Made by a program: the position numbers and the translations under genes | The notes under the pieces: model-generated | Seen by the model: only the letters and a program-made list of their open reading frames with translations | The model's database searches: none | Told to the model about the DNA's origin: nothing | In this document: one piece after another, positions 29,027-36,592 of the stretch | Layout: each line of letters starts with the position of its first letter | Position numbering within the stretch: the stretch's first letter is position 1 | Assembly (NCBI RefSeq): GCF_001443605.1 | Contig: NZ_CP013118.1 | Location: 2,909,501-2,973,500, forward strand | DNA length: 64,000 nt | Direction: 5' to 3' | DNA from: Salinivirga cyanobacteriivorans | GTDB taxonomy: Bacteria > Bacteroidota > Bacteroidia > Bacteroidales > Salinivirgaceae

Positions 29027-29698
29027 ATGAAAAAAGTATATATCTATAAAAGTTTTGAACGTTTTTGGCACTGGTCCCAGGCCATGTTAATTATTTTTCT
29101 CGCCATTACAGGCTTCGAAATACATGGTTCGCTGGATTTATTTGGTTTTGAGCTGGCGGTAAAGTATCATAATGTTGCTGCAATTGCTTTCATTATTCTG
29201 ATTGTTTTTACCATTTTTTGGCATTTTACAACCGGTGAATGGAAACAGTATTTACCCACAACTAAAAATCTCCAGGCCCAAATACGTTACTATATTACCG
29301 GAATATTTCAGAATGCACCGCACCCGACACGAAAAACTACCCTTAGCAAACTTAATCCACTACAAAGGCTGGTTTATCTGGGATTGAAGGTTTTTATAAT
29401 TCCTTTGATGGTTGTTTCCGGATTGTTGTTTTTGTTTTACCGTTACCCGCAAAAGGGCGATATTGAATATATAAATGTGGACGGGCTTGAAAATATAGCT
29501 TATCTGCATACTTTTGGCGCCTTTCTGCTGCTGGCCTTTTTAGTTGTACACCTTTACCTTATTACTACAGGCCATACAGTAACATCGAACTTAAAAGCAA
29601 TGATTACAGGTTATGAAGAGCTCGAAGAGGAAGGTGAAGATATGGTCTCGGGCACAGAAACAGAAGCAAAAACTGAGGAAAATAATTCTAAATCATAA
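29027..29698 (+). CDS. membrane cytochrome b (b561/thiosulfate-reductase type)
   Basis: The product is 223 aa with four membrane helices at about 18-36, 46-66, 110-133 and 155-178. His residues in FWHWSQ, KYHNVAA, FWHFTTG, LHTFGA and VVHLYLITTGH are suited to bind two b haems. It belongs to the cytochrome b561/Ni-Fe-hydrogenase b/PhsC-like group that links the quinone pool to periplasmic redox proteins. Directly behind the octaheme cytochrome (23-bp gap), it is the obvious quinol partner. The C-terminal tail is strongly acidic (EELEEEGEDM). Confidence 0.9.
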   Translation: MKKVYIYKSFERFWHWSQAMLIIFLAITGFEIHGSLDLFGFELAVKYHNVAAIAFIILIVFTIFWHFTTGEWKQYLPTTKNLQAQIRYYITGIFQNAPHPTRKTTLSKLNPLQRLVYLGLKVFIIPLMVVSGLLFLFYRYPQKGDIEYINVDGLENIAYLHTFGAFLLLAFLVVHLYLITTGHTVTSNLKAMITGYEELEEEGEDMVSGTETEAKTEENNSKS

Positions 29699-29702
29699 TA
29701 CC

Positions 29703-30761
29703 ATGAAGAAACTATTCATATTCATACTGATTATTGCTGCTTTTGCGGCATGTCAGACTGAAAACAAATCAAAAGACAATAGTGCTGAATCAGCTGACCG
29801 GTTCAGTATTGTGATGAGCTATCTGGAAAGTAACGGAAATTATATAAACAGTGCTTCCATACCATCAATTATAAGCGCAAAAAAGCTTTATGGGCTTTTG
29901 GATCGCAATACACTGGTAATTGATATTCGCAAAGAGCCTCATTACCAGGATGGACATATTGCGGGAGCTGTAAATGTTAAATATAGCAACCTGTTAAATT
30001 ATTTTGAAAAGAATATTGACCCAGCTTCATTTGATGTGATAGCAATCGCATGTTATTCGGGCCAATCTGCCGGCTTTGCTACAAGCTTGCTGAGGCTTTT
30101 GGGCTACGACAATGTTTATTCGCTTAAATGGGGTATGAGTTCGTGGAAAAAGAAATTTGCTGACATGAAGTGGTCCAAAAAGACCAGTAACAAATATTTG
30201 GATGCCATTACAACAGAAAGTAAACCAAAAGCTGAATTTGGAGAATATCCTAAAATTATGTCCGAAGACAGCATGGCTTACAATATAATTCGTAAGAGAG
30301 CGCATAAAATGTTTAAAAATGGTTTTCGTCATTATGCAGTCAAGAATAATGTACTGTTTGAACAACCTGAATCATTTTATATAATCAACTACTGGCCGGA
30401 GAAGTTTTATAAAAAAGGACATATTCCCGGAGCCATACAGTATACACCAAAAAAATCATTAGACAGGGCTTCGTATCTTCAAACATTGCCCGTTGATAAA
30501 CCTGTTGTTCCTTATTGTTTTACAGGCCAGCACAGTGCTTATGTTACCGCATATTTAGCATTGATAGGGTATGAGGCCAGGACACTGCTATACGGTGCAA
30601 ATGGCTTTATGCATGATATGTTGGTTAATGAAATTGGTCATGCCTTTACCGAAAAGCAGGTAATGGATTATCCAACAAGTAAAGACCAATCGCAGACCAG
30701 GCCAAAAGCAAAGAAAGAAGAGAAATCAGAATCTACCGTCAGTGTTTCGGGTGGATGCTAA
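29703..30761 (+). CDS. lipoprotein with tandem rhodanese domains and C-terminal SGGC tail
   Basis: The product is 352 aa. ATG 29703 is chosen because it gives a lipoprotein signal with lipobox AAFAAC (C17); the longer frame overlaps the cytochrome b gene. Two rhodanese domains follow. The first has DIRKEPHYQDGHIAGAVN and active loop CYSGQSAG (C117). The second has KKGHIPGAIQYTP and CFTGQHSA (C272). Both catalytic cysteines are kept. A charged linker (about 325-345) leads to the final V-S-V-S-G-G-C, with Cys as the last residue. Rhodaneses move sulfane sulfur as a persulfide. The two downstream rhodanese proteins share the tail, which suggests a swinging sulfur-carrier arm (inference). Confidence 0.88.
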   Translation: MKKLFIFILIIAAFAACQTENKSKDNSAESADRFSIVMSYLESNGNYINSASIPSIISAKKLYGLLDRNTLVIDIRKEPHYQDGHIAGAVNVKYSNLLNYFEKNIDPASFDVIAIACYSGQSAGFATSLLRLLGYDNVYSLKWGMSSWKKKFADMKWSKKTSNKYLDAITTESKPKAEFGEYPKIMSEDSMAYNIIRKRAHKMFKNGFRHYAVKNNVLFEQPESFYIINYWPEKFYKKGHIPGAIQYTPKKSLDRASYLQTLPVDKPVVPYCFTGQHSAYVTAYLALIGYEARTLLYGANGFMHDMLVNEIGHAFTEKQVMDYPTSKDQSQTRPKAKKEEKSESTVSVSGGC

Positions 30762-30773
30762 AATAAAACTAGT

Positions 30774-31292
30774 ATGAGTCAACAAGGAAAAAAATACATG
30801 AACCCATACCTGGCAGGAGTGTCCTTAGGATTGCTCCTGTTGGCCATTTTTTATATTGCGGGGCATGGTTTGGGCGCAAGTGGCGCTGTTAAGCAATTTA
30901 CGGTTGCTGCAGTAGATGAGGTAGCGCCTGCACACACAGCAGATAATAGCTTTTATGCACCCTATGCCGGAGAAGATTACAGCATGTGGGATAACTGGAT
31001 TGTTTTTATGTTTATGGGCATGGTGATCGGTGGTTTTATTTCAGGCGCTGTATCAGACAGGTTAGGATTTAAAATAGAGAAAGGACCACGCATTGGCAAC
31101 GCGACCAGGCTACTGTTTGCGCTAATCGGTGGAGTACTGTTCGGAATCGGATCGCAGCTTGCCAAAGGGTGCACCAGCGGTGCGGCATTGAGCGGTATGG
31201 CGGCCCTGTCGGCATCTGGTTTTATAGCCATGCTGGCCATTTTTGGAGTAGGCTTTATTGTATCAATATTTTTTAAACGTCTTTGGAAATAA
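30774..31292 (+). CDS. YeeE/YedE-family half-transporter (first half)
   Basis: The product is 172 aa with four predicted membrane helices. It carries the family cysteine motif AKGCTSGAAL near residue 127. YeeE/YedE (TsuA) proteins import thiosulfate through a path lined by cysteines. The family is usually one ~350-aa chain of two related halves. Here the halves are separate genes, this one followed after 9 bp by the second. Neighbouring rhodanese and Otr genes support a sulfur role. Confidence 0.87.
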   Translation: MSQQGKKYMNPYLAGVSLGLLLLAIFYIAGHGLGASGAVKQFTVAAVDEVAPAHTADNSFYAPYAGEDYSMWDNWIVFMFMGMVIGGFISGAVSDRLGFKIEKGPRIGNATRLLFALIGGVLFGIGSQLAKGCTSGAALSGMAALSASGFIAMLAIFGVGFIVSIFFKRLWK

Positions 31293-31301
31293 ATTTATAA
31301 T

Positions 31302-32525
31302 ATGGGACCATTAATACCTTATGGAATTATAAACCCGGAATGGACAATGCCGATCATTTTTTTAATTGGTTTAGGCTTTGGAATGATTCTGGAACAGGCA
31401 GGTTTCTCATCGTCGCGAAAACTTGTTGGTACATTCTTCGGATACGACTTTGTTGTGCTGAAAGTATTCTTTACAGCGGCCATTACAGCGATCATTGGTA
31501 TCATTTTTATGGACTTTTTCGGTTTATTAGATACTTCAGTGATTTTCGTACATTCCAATTTTTTAAACAGCACGCTTGTTGGTGGAGCAATTATGGGTGC
31601 TGGCTTTTTGCTGGGTGGATTTTGCCCGGGCACCAGTGTAGCTGCAGGATCAATCGGTAAAGTTGATGCGCTTGTTTTTATTGGAGGTCTTTTTATTGGT
31701 GTGTTTATTTTTGGCGAGTTTTACGGAACTTTTGATGGGCTGTTTTCAGGCCACTATTTTGATCGCGAAAAAATATACACCCTGATCGGATTGGACAAAG
31801 GCACATTTGTATTCTGGCTAATTATTATCGCACTTTTTGCTTTTGCCATTGCAGGTTTCCTTGAAAGTAAAGTAAGCAACGAAGCATTAAAACCGGCCGA
31901 TGTAAAATACGAGGGCTATGGACTGGAAGTACTTTTATTGTTTGCCATTGCTGTTACCATTGCTTTTATGCCCGGTAAGTCGGTAAATACTTTTAATGAA
32001 CTTGATGAAAGCAAGGTGTATCAAAAGAGTCTTAACGATGCCCACAGAGTAAGTAGCGAAGAGCTTGCGTTTAATATTTTGCACGAAGTTGATGATATAA
32101 ACATCATTGATGTACGCAGCGAAGCAGATTTTAACCAGTTTCATTTACCCGGGGCCATAAATATTCCTTATCCCGAAATTACTAAAGCTCAATTTGCAGA
32201 AACTTTTAACAATATAATGGGTAAAAACATCCTGGTGTCGAATGGTGGGGTAACGGCAGAAAAGGCATGGCTCATTGTCACCAGAATGGGCTTTCAGCAT
32301 AACTATGTGCTCAACGGAGGTTTAAATAAGTTCATTAACGATATTTTTAATGCGCCAAAGCCCGACCCTGATGTAATTAAGATGGAAATTCACCATCAGT
32401 ACCGATTCCGTCAAAGAGCGGCTAAAGTATTTAAAGAAGGCGAAGCTAAAAAGATCGTTTCTGATAAAAAAGTTGAGGTACCCCAGAAAAAGCAACAACC
32501 AGTGCAGATCAGCGGTGGGTGCTGA
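31302..32525 (+). CDS. YeeE/YedE half-transporter fused to a Cys-less rhodanese domain with SGGC tail
   Basis: The product is 407 aa. Residues 1-220 are membrane helices of the second YeeE/YedE half, with LEQAGFSSSRKLVG and the cysteine motif GGFCPGTSVAAG. Residues about 245-350 form a rhodanese domain (NIIDVRSEADFNQFHLPGAI, LNGGLNKF). Its active loop reads LVSNGGVTAEKA, so the catalytic Cys is missing. A Lys/Gln-rich linker ends in V-Q-I-S-G-G-C. The only cysteines are the one in GGFCPG and the last residue. I infer that the tail supplies the sulfur-accepting thiol next to the channel exit. Whether that side is periplasmic or cytoplasmic depends on topology I cannot settle. Confidence 0.88.
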   Translation: MGPLIPYGIINPEWTMPIIFLIGLGFGMILEQAGFSSSRKLVGTFFGYDFVVLKVFFTAAITAIIGIIFMDFFGLLDTSVIFVHSNFLNSTLVGGAIMGAGFLLGGFCPGTSVAAGSIGKVDALVFIGGLFIGVFIFGEFYGTFDGLFSGHYFDREKIYTLIGLDKGTFVFWLIIIALFAFAIAGFLESKVSNEALKPADVKYEGYGLEVLLLFAIAVTIAFMPGKSVNTFNELDESKVYQKSLNDAHRVSSEELAFNILHEVDDINIIDVRSEADFNQFHLPGAINIPYPEITKAQFAETFNNIMGKNILVSNGGVTAEKAWLIVTRMGFQHNYVLNGGLNKFINDIFNAPKPDPDVIKMEIHHQYRFRQRAAKVFKEGEAKKIVSDKKVEVPQKKQQPVQISGGC

Positions 32526-32555
32526 TATTATGTTTATAAAAAAAATATGTAAATT

Positions 32556-33143
32556 ATGAATAGTCTAAGAAGTACCAGCCTTGTAATATTTGCACTCATC
32601 ATATTAGGTGCAATTATACGCAGCCTGATTCCTGCTAATTATGATGTCACAGCAGAAGAGACTGTAAGTCACGACGCTAAAAAGGCAGCGATGAGTTACC
32701 TTGCATTTTACAAAAAGTATAATAGCAAACAAATAAACCAATATCAAATCATTGATATTCGCGATAAATATGCTTTTGATAAAGATCATATTCCCGGGGC
32801 TGTCAATATTCCTTATGCAGAACTGTTAAAAAAATCGGGCCTTACGCAAATAAATAAAAAACCAGTGTTGGTATATGGCCAACAAGAAGCAACAAGCGCT
32901 GCAGCTACGCTGATGTTGTTTCAACTTGGGTTTGAAAATGTAAATTATTTGCCCGGTAATTTTCAAACAATAAAGCAATTTGTACTTGAGGAATTTGATC
33001 CGGTTCACAGTTTTTACAGTGCCGAAAAGAAGCAATACAATTATCAAAACTATATTCGCACCAATCAGCAAGCGGCTGGGCAGGCACCACAAAAACAAAC
33101 CGGGGCCCCTGAAGAAACAATTAATGTATCGGGGGGATGCTAA
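32556..33143 (+). CDS. membrane-anchored rhodanese-like protein with SGGC tail as its only cysteine
   Basis: The product is 195 aa with an uncleaved N-terminal anchor (about residues 8-25). A rhodanese domain follows at about 45-150 (IIDIRDKYAFDKDHIPGAVN, YLPGNFQTI). The active loop is LVYGQQEATSAAA: Gly occupies the place of the catalytic Cys. The whole protein has a single cysteine, the final residue of I-N-V-S-G-G-C after a Gln/Ala/Pro-rich flexible linker. Conventional sulfurtransferase chemistry is therefore impossible in this domain. A sulfur-carrier role of the tail thiol, as in SoxY, is the simplest reading. It is the last gene of the operon. Confidence 0.85.
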   Translation: MNSLRSTSLVIFALIILGAIIRSLIPANYDVTAEETVSHDAKKAAMSYLAFYKKYNSKQINQYQIIDIRDKYAFDKDHIPGAVNIPYAELLKKSGLTQINKKPVLVYGQQEATSAAATLMLFQLGFENVNYLPGNFQTIKQFVLEEFDPVHSFYSAEKKQYNYQNYIRTNQQAAGQAPQKQTGAPEETINVSGGC

Positions 33144-33171
33144 ACTGAGGCGCTTTTTCGGAGAATTATTT

Positions 33172-34479
33172 TCAGATATGATAATTTGTATTGGGATTAG
33201 TTGCTATGCGCAGCAGGTAGAAATATAAGAATACATTAAAACCAACACTTACCAGGCTAAACAGCCCGACGGTAATTAAAACATGATCGAACCATAATAT
33301 TCCGGCACCCAATGCCAGCATGCGACCTATAAGAAGTGCAAGTTGGTATAGTGTGCCGGCTTTTTGTTTGTTGAGCATCGTCAGCAAGCTTGTAGCCGGG
33401 TTATTAATAAAACTGATAAAGTAAAAGGGCACGAGTACCTGGGTCATAAAACCTGTGGACATATAATCATCTGAAAGGACCAAATCGAACAGCCAGGGGG
33501 CTGTAAAGAGTAAAAATGCAAAGGGTATAAGCCCTATTCGGAACATATTGCGGTACATCTTTTTAACAAATGCCTTTAAATCGCGCCCGCCATGCATTAT
33601 ATCCGATGTTTCGCGATAAAAAACCTGACCTACAGAGTTGGCCACCATGCCCATTGGGGTATTCACAATTTTATTAGACATACCAAAATCACCCGAAGCC
33701 CCGGCACCAAAAAAGCGCGTAAGCATGAATACCGGTAACTGGCTGGAGAGGTTATTCAAAAAACTAATAAGTGTATCGTACAGCGGCATGTCTTTATAGC
33801 GCCGGGCTAACCGGCCAATATCTCCCCTGGCATATACAAAGCAGGCAGGGTCGTTTTTCATTGTATAAAAAATCAGCAATGCTGCACTTATAACCTGTGC
33901 AATGATAAGTCCGTAAAGCAATCCGTCTGCAGTAAAACCTAAAAAACCAAACAGGCTTTGTGTTACAACTAAAACCACACCTTTCGAAATACGGCCATAA
34001 GTTATTTGGCGATATTTTTTCAGCCGGTTTAAATAAAACATGAAAGTTTCAAAAAGCCCCAACAAAAAGGTGCTGATGGGCACAAAATAAAGCCAATCGG
34101 CCAGGTTGGGATTTTCGATCAGTTTGCTTACAGCGGGGTGTATGGCCAATATGATGAGGAAAAGTAAAACGGATACACCAAGGCTGATAAAAGTGTTAAA
34201 TGCCAACAGCGCCCTTGCGTCAGACTCTTTTTTAGGAAGCAGCAGGGCATAATGGTATTGCAGATTGGAAATAATTTTGGTGAGTAAAATTATGCTGGAA
34301 TAAATGAAATATACGTCGAAAATTATTTTTGGATATATGCGTGTAAGCAAGGGGAAAATGAGAATGGGCAAAGCCTGTCCGATCGCTGTACCACTAAACA
34401 AGCTGCCAACATTGCGCCAGAATGGATCCTGTGCGGCTTTTCTGATTTTCTCCCTGAAGTATTGCACCATTGCACGCAT
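33172..34479 (-). CDS. polysaccharide flippase-like membrane protein (MOP superfamily)
   Basis: The product is 435 aa from ATG 34479; ATG 34470 is also possible, and the TTG at 34521 only adds a basic stretch. About 12 hydrophobic helices follow, with an N-terminal GSLFSGTAIGQALPILIFPL that is typical of Wzx-like oligosaccharide flippases. GASGDFGMSNKIVNTPMGMV in the middle supports it. Such proteins flip lipid-linked sugar units across the inner membrane. No glycosyltransferases are nearby, so the substrate is unknown. It converges with the sulfur operon, 28 bp apart. Confidence 0.85.
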   Translation of the reverse strand: MRAMVQYFREKIRKAAQDPFWRNVGSLFSGTAIGQALPILIFPLLTRIYPKIIFDVYFIYSSIILLTKIISNLQYHYALLLPKKESDARALLAFNTFISLGVSVLLFLIILAIHPAVSKLIENPNLADWLYFVPISTFLLGLFETFMFYLNRLKKYRQITYGRISKGVVLVVTQSLFGFLGFTADGLLYGLIIAQVISAALLIFYTMKNDPACFVYARGDIGRLARRYKDMPLYDTLISFLNNLSSQLPVFMLTRFFGAGASGDFGMSNKIVNTPMGMVANSVGQVFYRETSDIMHGGRDLKAFVKKMYRNMFRIGLIPFAFLLFTAPWLFDLVLSDDYMSTGFMTQVLVPFYFISFINNPATSLLTMLNKQKAGTLYQLALLIGRMLALGAGILWFDHVLITVGLFSLVSVGFNVFLYFYLLRIATNPNTNYHI

Positions 34480-34652
34480 TTTGACGAAAATACGCAAAAT
34501 TTGTCTAATCCCGCAAATCAAACGAATGCTATTGCATGTCGTTTAAAGCTACCTGTAAGCTATTGATCGCGCTATATACCCTGCCCGGGACTTATAAAAA
34601 AGAGTAATTTAGCAGCTGCTTAATCCCACCATACTAATAAATGAGAAATCTG

Positions 34653-34660
34653 TATATTTG
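34653..34660 (+). promoter_or_regulatory. candidate -7 box of the two-component operon
   Basis: TATATTTG matches TAnnTTTG, 35 bp before the histidine-kinase ATG. The -33 position has no clear TTTG. Confidence 0.4.
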
Positions 34661-34695
34661 ATCATTTACAATACATCTAATATGTATATTCAAAA

Positions 34696-35766
34696 ATGGA
34701 AAAAGCAACCCAAAATACAAAAAGAGTAACGATTGAAATAATCTTCTGGCTCTTATTGCTGGGGAGCAATTTCTCTTTTTTAAATCAATTTATGGAATGG
34801 CATCAGGCACTGATACGCGCTTCTGTAGTGGTGGCTTTGTATGCTTCATTTGCTTATTTTAATATGTTACTGCTCATCCCCCATTTTTTAAACCGCAAAG
34901 GGTTTGTATGGTATGGCTTAATTGTGGTATCGTTTGTTCTGATTATGCAATATTTGTTAGGTGCATCCGACCTTCTTTTTTCGTCGAATTTCTCTTTGGA
35001 ATTTCATTCTGTGCGTAATTCTGATATGGAATCCGGAATCGTGAAAACAGACGAACAGATAAAATCTTTTATTGCCATTATCATTTCGCTGCTTATCGTT
35101 TTAATCAGCACTTCGTACAAATTAATTTTAGATTCAATAGCGCGACAAAAAGCCAAACATAAGCTTGAAAAACAAAAAATGGAGGCGGAAATGAACATGT
35201 TGAAAAACCAGATTAATCCGCACTTTTTTTTGAATGCATTGAATGGATTGTATGCCTACAGCCGGCTATCCCCGCAAAAAACAGGAGAATATATTACAAG
35301 GCTTTCGGATATGCTGCGTTACAGCACTTACGCTGCAAAGCAACCATCCGTAGCCATTAAACAAGAAATTGACTACATAAAAGATTATATTTATTTTCAG
35401 CAAATTAAGGATGATGATATTGCTGTTGAAGTTAACGAAGATATTCCTAATGAAAATTTATTAATTGAACCGCTGCTTTTGATCCCCATAATCGAAAATG
35501 CGTTTAAACACAGTTATGATGAAAGCAATGTCAAAGAACGAACCATCATAATTGATATCCATCAAAAAGAATCTACGTTGTTTTTCGAGTGCAAGAACAG
35601 CTTGCCTGAAAACCGGATTAGCGATACAAAATCAAAATATAGCGGCATTGGCCTTGAAAATATTATGCTGCGCCTTGAAACAAAATATAAGGAGAGACAT
35701 CATATTCAATATGGAGAAGAGAATGGATTTTTTAATTTATCCTTAAAATTGAATTTAGATGAATGA
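34696..35766 (+). CDS. LytS-type sensor histidine kinase
   Basis: The product is 356 aa. Four membrane helices occupy about residues 10-140, followed by a coiled coil (RQKAKHKLEKQKMEAEMNML). The His_kinase domain has the LytS phosphoacceptor motif NQINPHFFLNALNGL (H176) and an ATPase N-box IIENAFKHS (N268) with GIGLENIMLRL. There is no periplasmic sensor domain, so the input is probably sensed in the membrane. It overlaps the response-regulator gene by 8 bp, and an RND efflux operon lies directly downstream as the likely target. Confidence 0.95.
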   Translation: MEKATQNTKRVTIEIIFWLLLLGSNFSFLNQFMEWHQALIRASVVVALYASFAYFNMLLLIPHFLNRKGFVWYGLIVVSFVLIMQYLLGASDLLFSSNFSLEFHSVRNSDMESGIVKTDEQIKSFIAIIISLLIVLISTSYKLILDSIARQKAKHKLEKQKMEAEMNMLKNQINPHFFLNALNGLYAYSRLSPQKTGEYITRLSDMLRYSTYAAKQPSVAIKQEIDYIKDYIYFQQIKDDDIAVEVNEDIPNENLLIEPLLLIPIIENAFKHSYDESNVKERTIIIDIHQKESTLFFECKNSLPENRISDTKSKYSGIGLENIMLRLETKYKERHHIQYGEENGFFNLSLKLNLDE

Positions 35767-36484
35767 TGCAAATACAATAAAATGTGCTATTGTTGATGAT
35801 GAAAAGCTGGCAAGAGACCTACTACAAGACTTAATTAAATTGGATGACAATTTAGAGCTGAAAGGAAAATTTAAAAATACGTATGAATTAAAAGCATTTC
35901 TGAAACATTCATCAATTGATTTGTTATTTCTCGATATACAAATGCCCGCAGAAACGGGTATGGAGTTTTTAAAGAAAACACGTATCTCACCAAAAGTAGT
36001 TTTCACCACGGCTTATACTGAATACGCTGCTGAAAGTTATGAACTGGAGGTGATCGACTATTTATTGAAACCCATTACCGAAGAACGCTTCCTGAAATGT
36101 ATGGAGAAAGTACACAACGTGTTAGAAACCGAAAAAAAAGCAAAGGCTTATGAGATTAGTATCAATAAGCACGAAAGCGATTTTTTTTATTTAAGGTCTG
36201 GTGCCCGGCAATACAAAATTGCCTATGCCGAAGTAATATTATTTGAAGCTGACGGAGAATATATCGTATATCATACAATACATGAAAAGTATATGATTTT
36301 GGGTTCATTAAAAAAGTTAGCTTTAGAATTACCGCAGGATAAATTTCTTCAGGTGCATCGTTCATTTATTGTCCCTTTTTCAAATATCAAGGGGCGCGAA
36401 AAATATACTTTGCTCCTGGGTGATGGCCAAAAAATTCCGATAGGTAAAACGTTTCGCACTGAAGTACTGAAAAAGTTATCTTAA
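35759..36484 (+). CDS. LytTR-type response regulator
   Basis: The product is 241 aa. The receiver domain has the acidic pair DDE near residue 13, phosphoacceptor D59 in LLFLDIQMP, T in TTAYTEYA and the conserved Lys in YLLKPI. The C-terminal LytTR DNA-binding domain shows FEADGEYIVYHT and VHRSFIVPFSNIKGRE. It partners with the overlapping LytS kinase. A perfect inverted repeat overlapping the efflux promoter 75 bp downstream is a candidate control site. Confidence 0.96.
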   Translation: MNDANTIKCAIVDDEKLARDLLQDLIKLDDNLELKGKFKNTYELKAFLKHSSIDLLFLDIQMPAETGMEFLKKTRISPKVVFTTAYTEYAAESYELEVIDYLLKPITEERFLKCMEKVHNVLETEKKAKAYEISINKHESDFFYLRSGARQYKIAYAEVILFEADGEYIVYHTIHEKYMILGSLKKLALELPQDKFLQVHRSFIVPFSNIKGREKYTLLLGDGQKIPIGKTFRTEVLKKLS

Positions 36485-36557
36485 ATTTTCCTTTCGCTGA
36501 TTATACCTTTCCATTAATTGAATATGTCACAAGTTTGATTGATTTGCGGCTACCGCA

Positions 36558-36589
36558 CGATACTTTTGCTTCCAAATTTAAAAGTATCG
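36558..36589 (+). promoter_or_regulatory. efflux-operon promoter overlapped by a perfect 10-bp inverted repeat
   Basis: CGATACTTTT (36558-36567) and AAAAGTATCG (36580-36589) are perfect inverted repeats around a 12-nt centre. The left arm contains the -7 box TACTTTTG (36561-36568). TTTG at 36534 is a distant -33 candidate with 23-nt spacing. The right arm ends 3 bp before the adaptor ATG. It could be an operator or a hairpin over the ribosome-binding region. Confidence 0.5.
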
Positions 36590-36592
36590 ACA

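Noticed and set aside
29613-29702. Longer N-terminus of the rhodanese lipoprotein
   Set aside because: The extension overlaps the cytochrome b gene in another frame and would bury the lipoprotein signal that starts at 29703.
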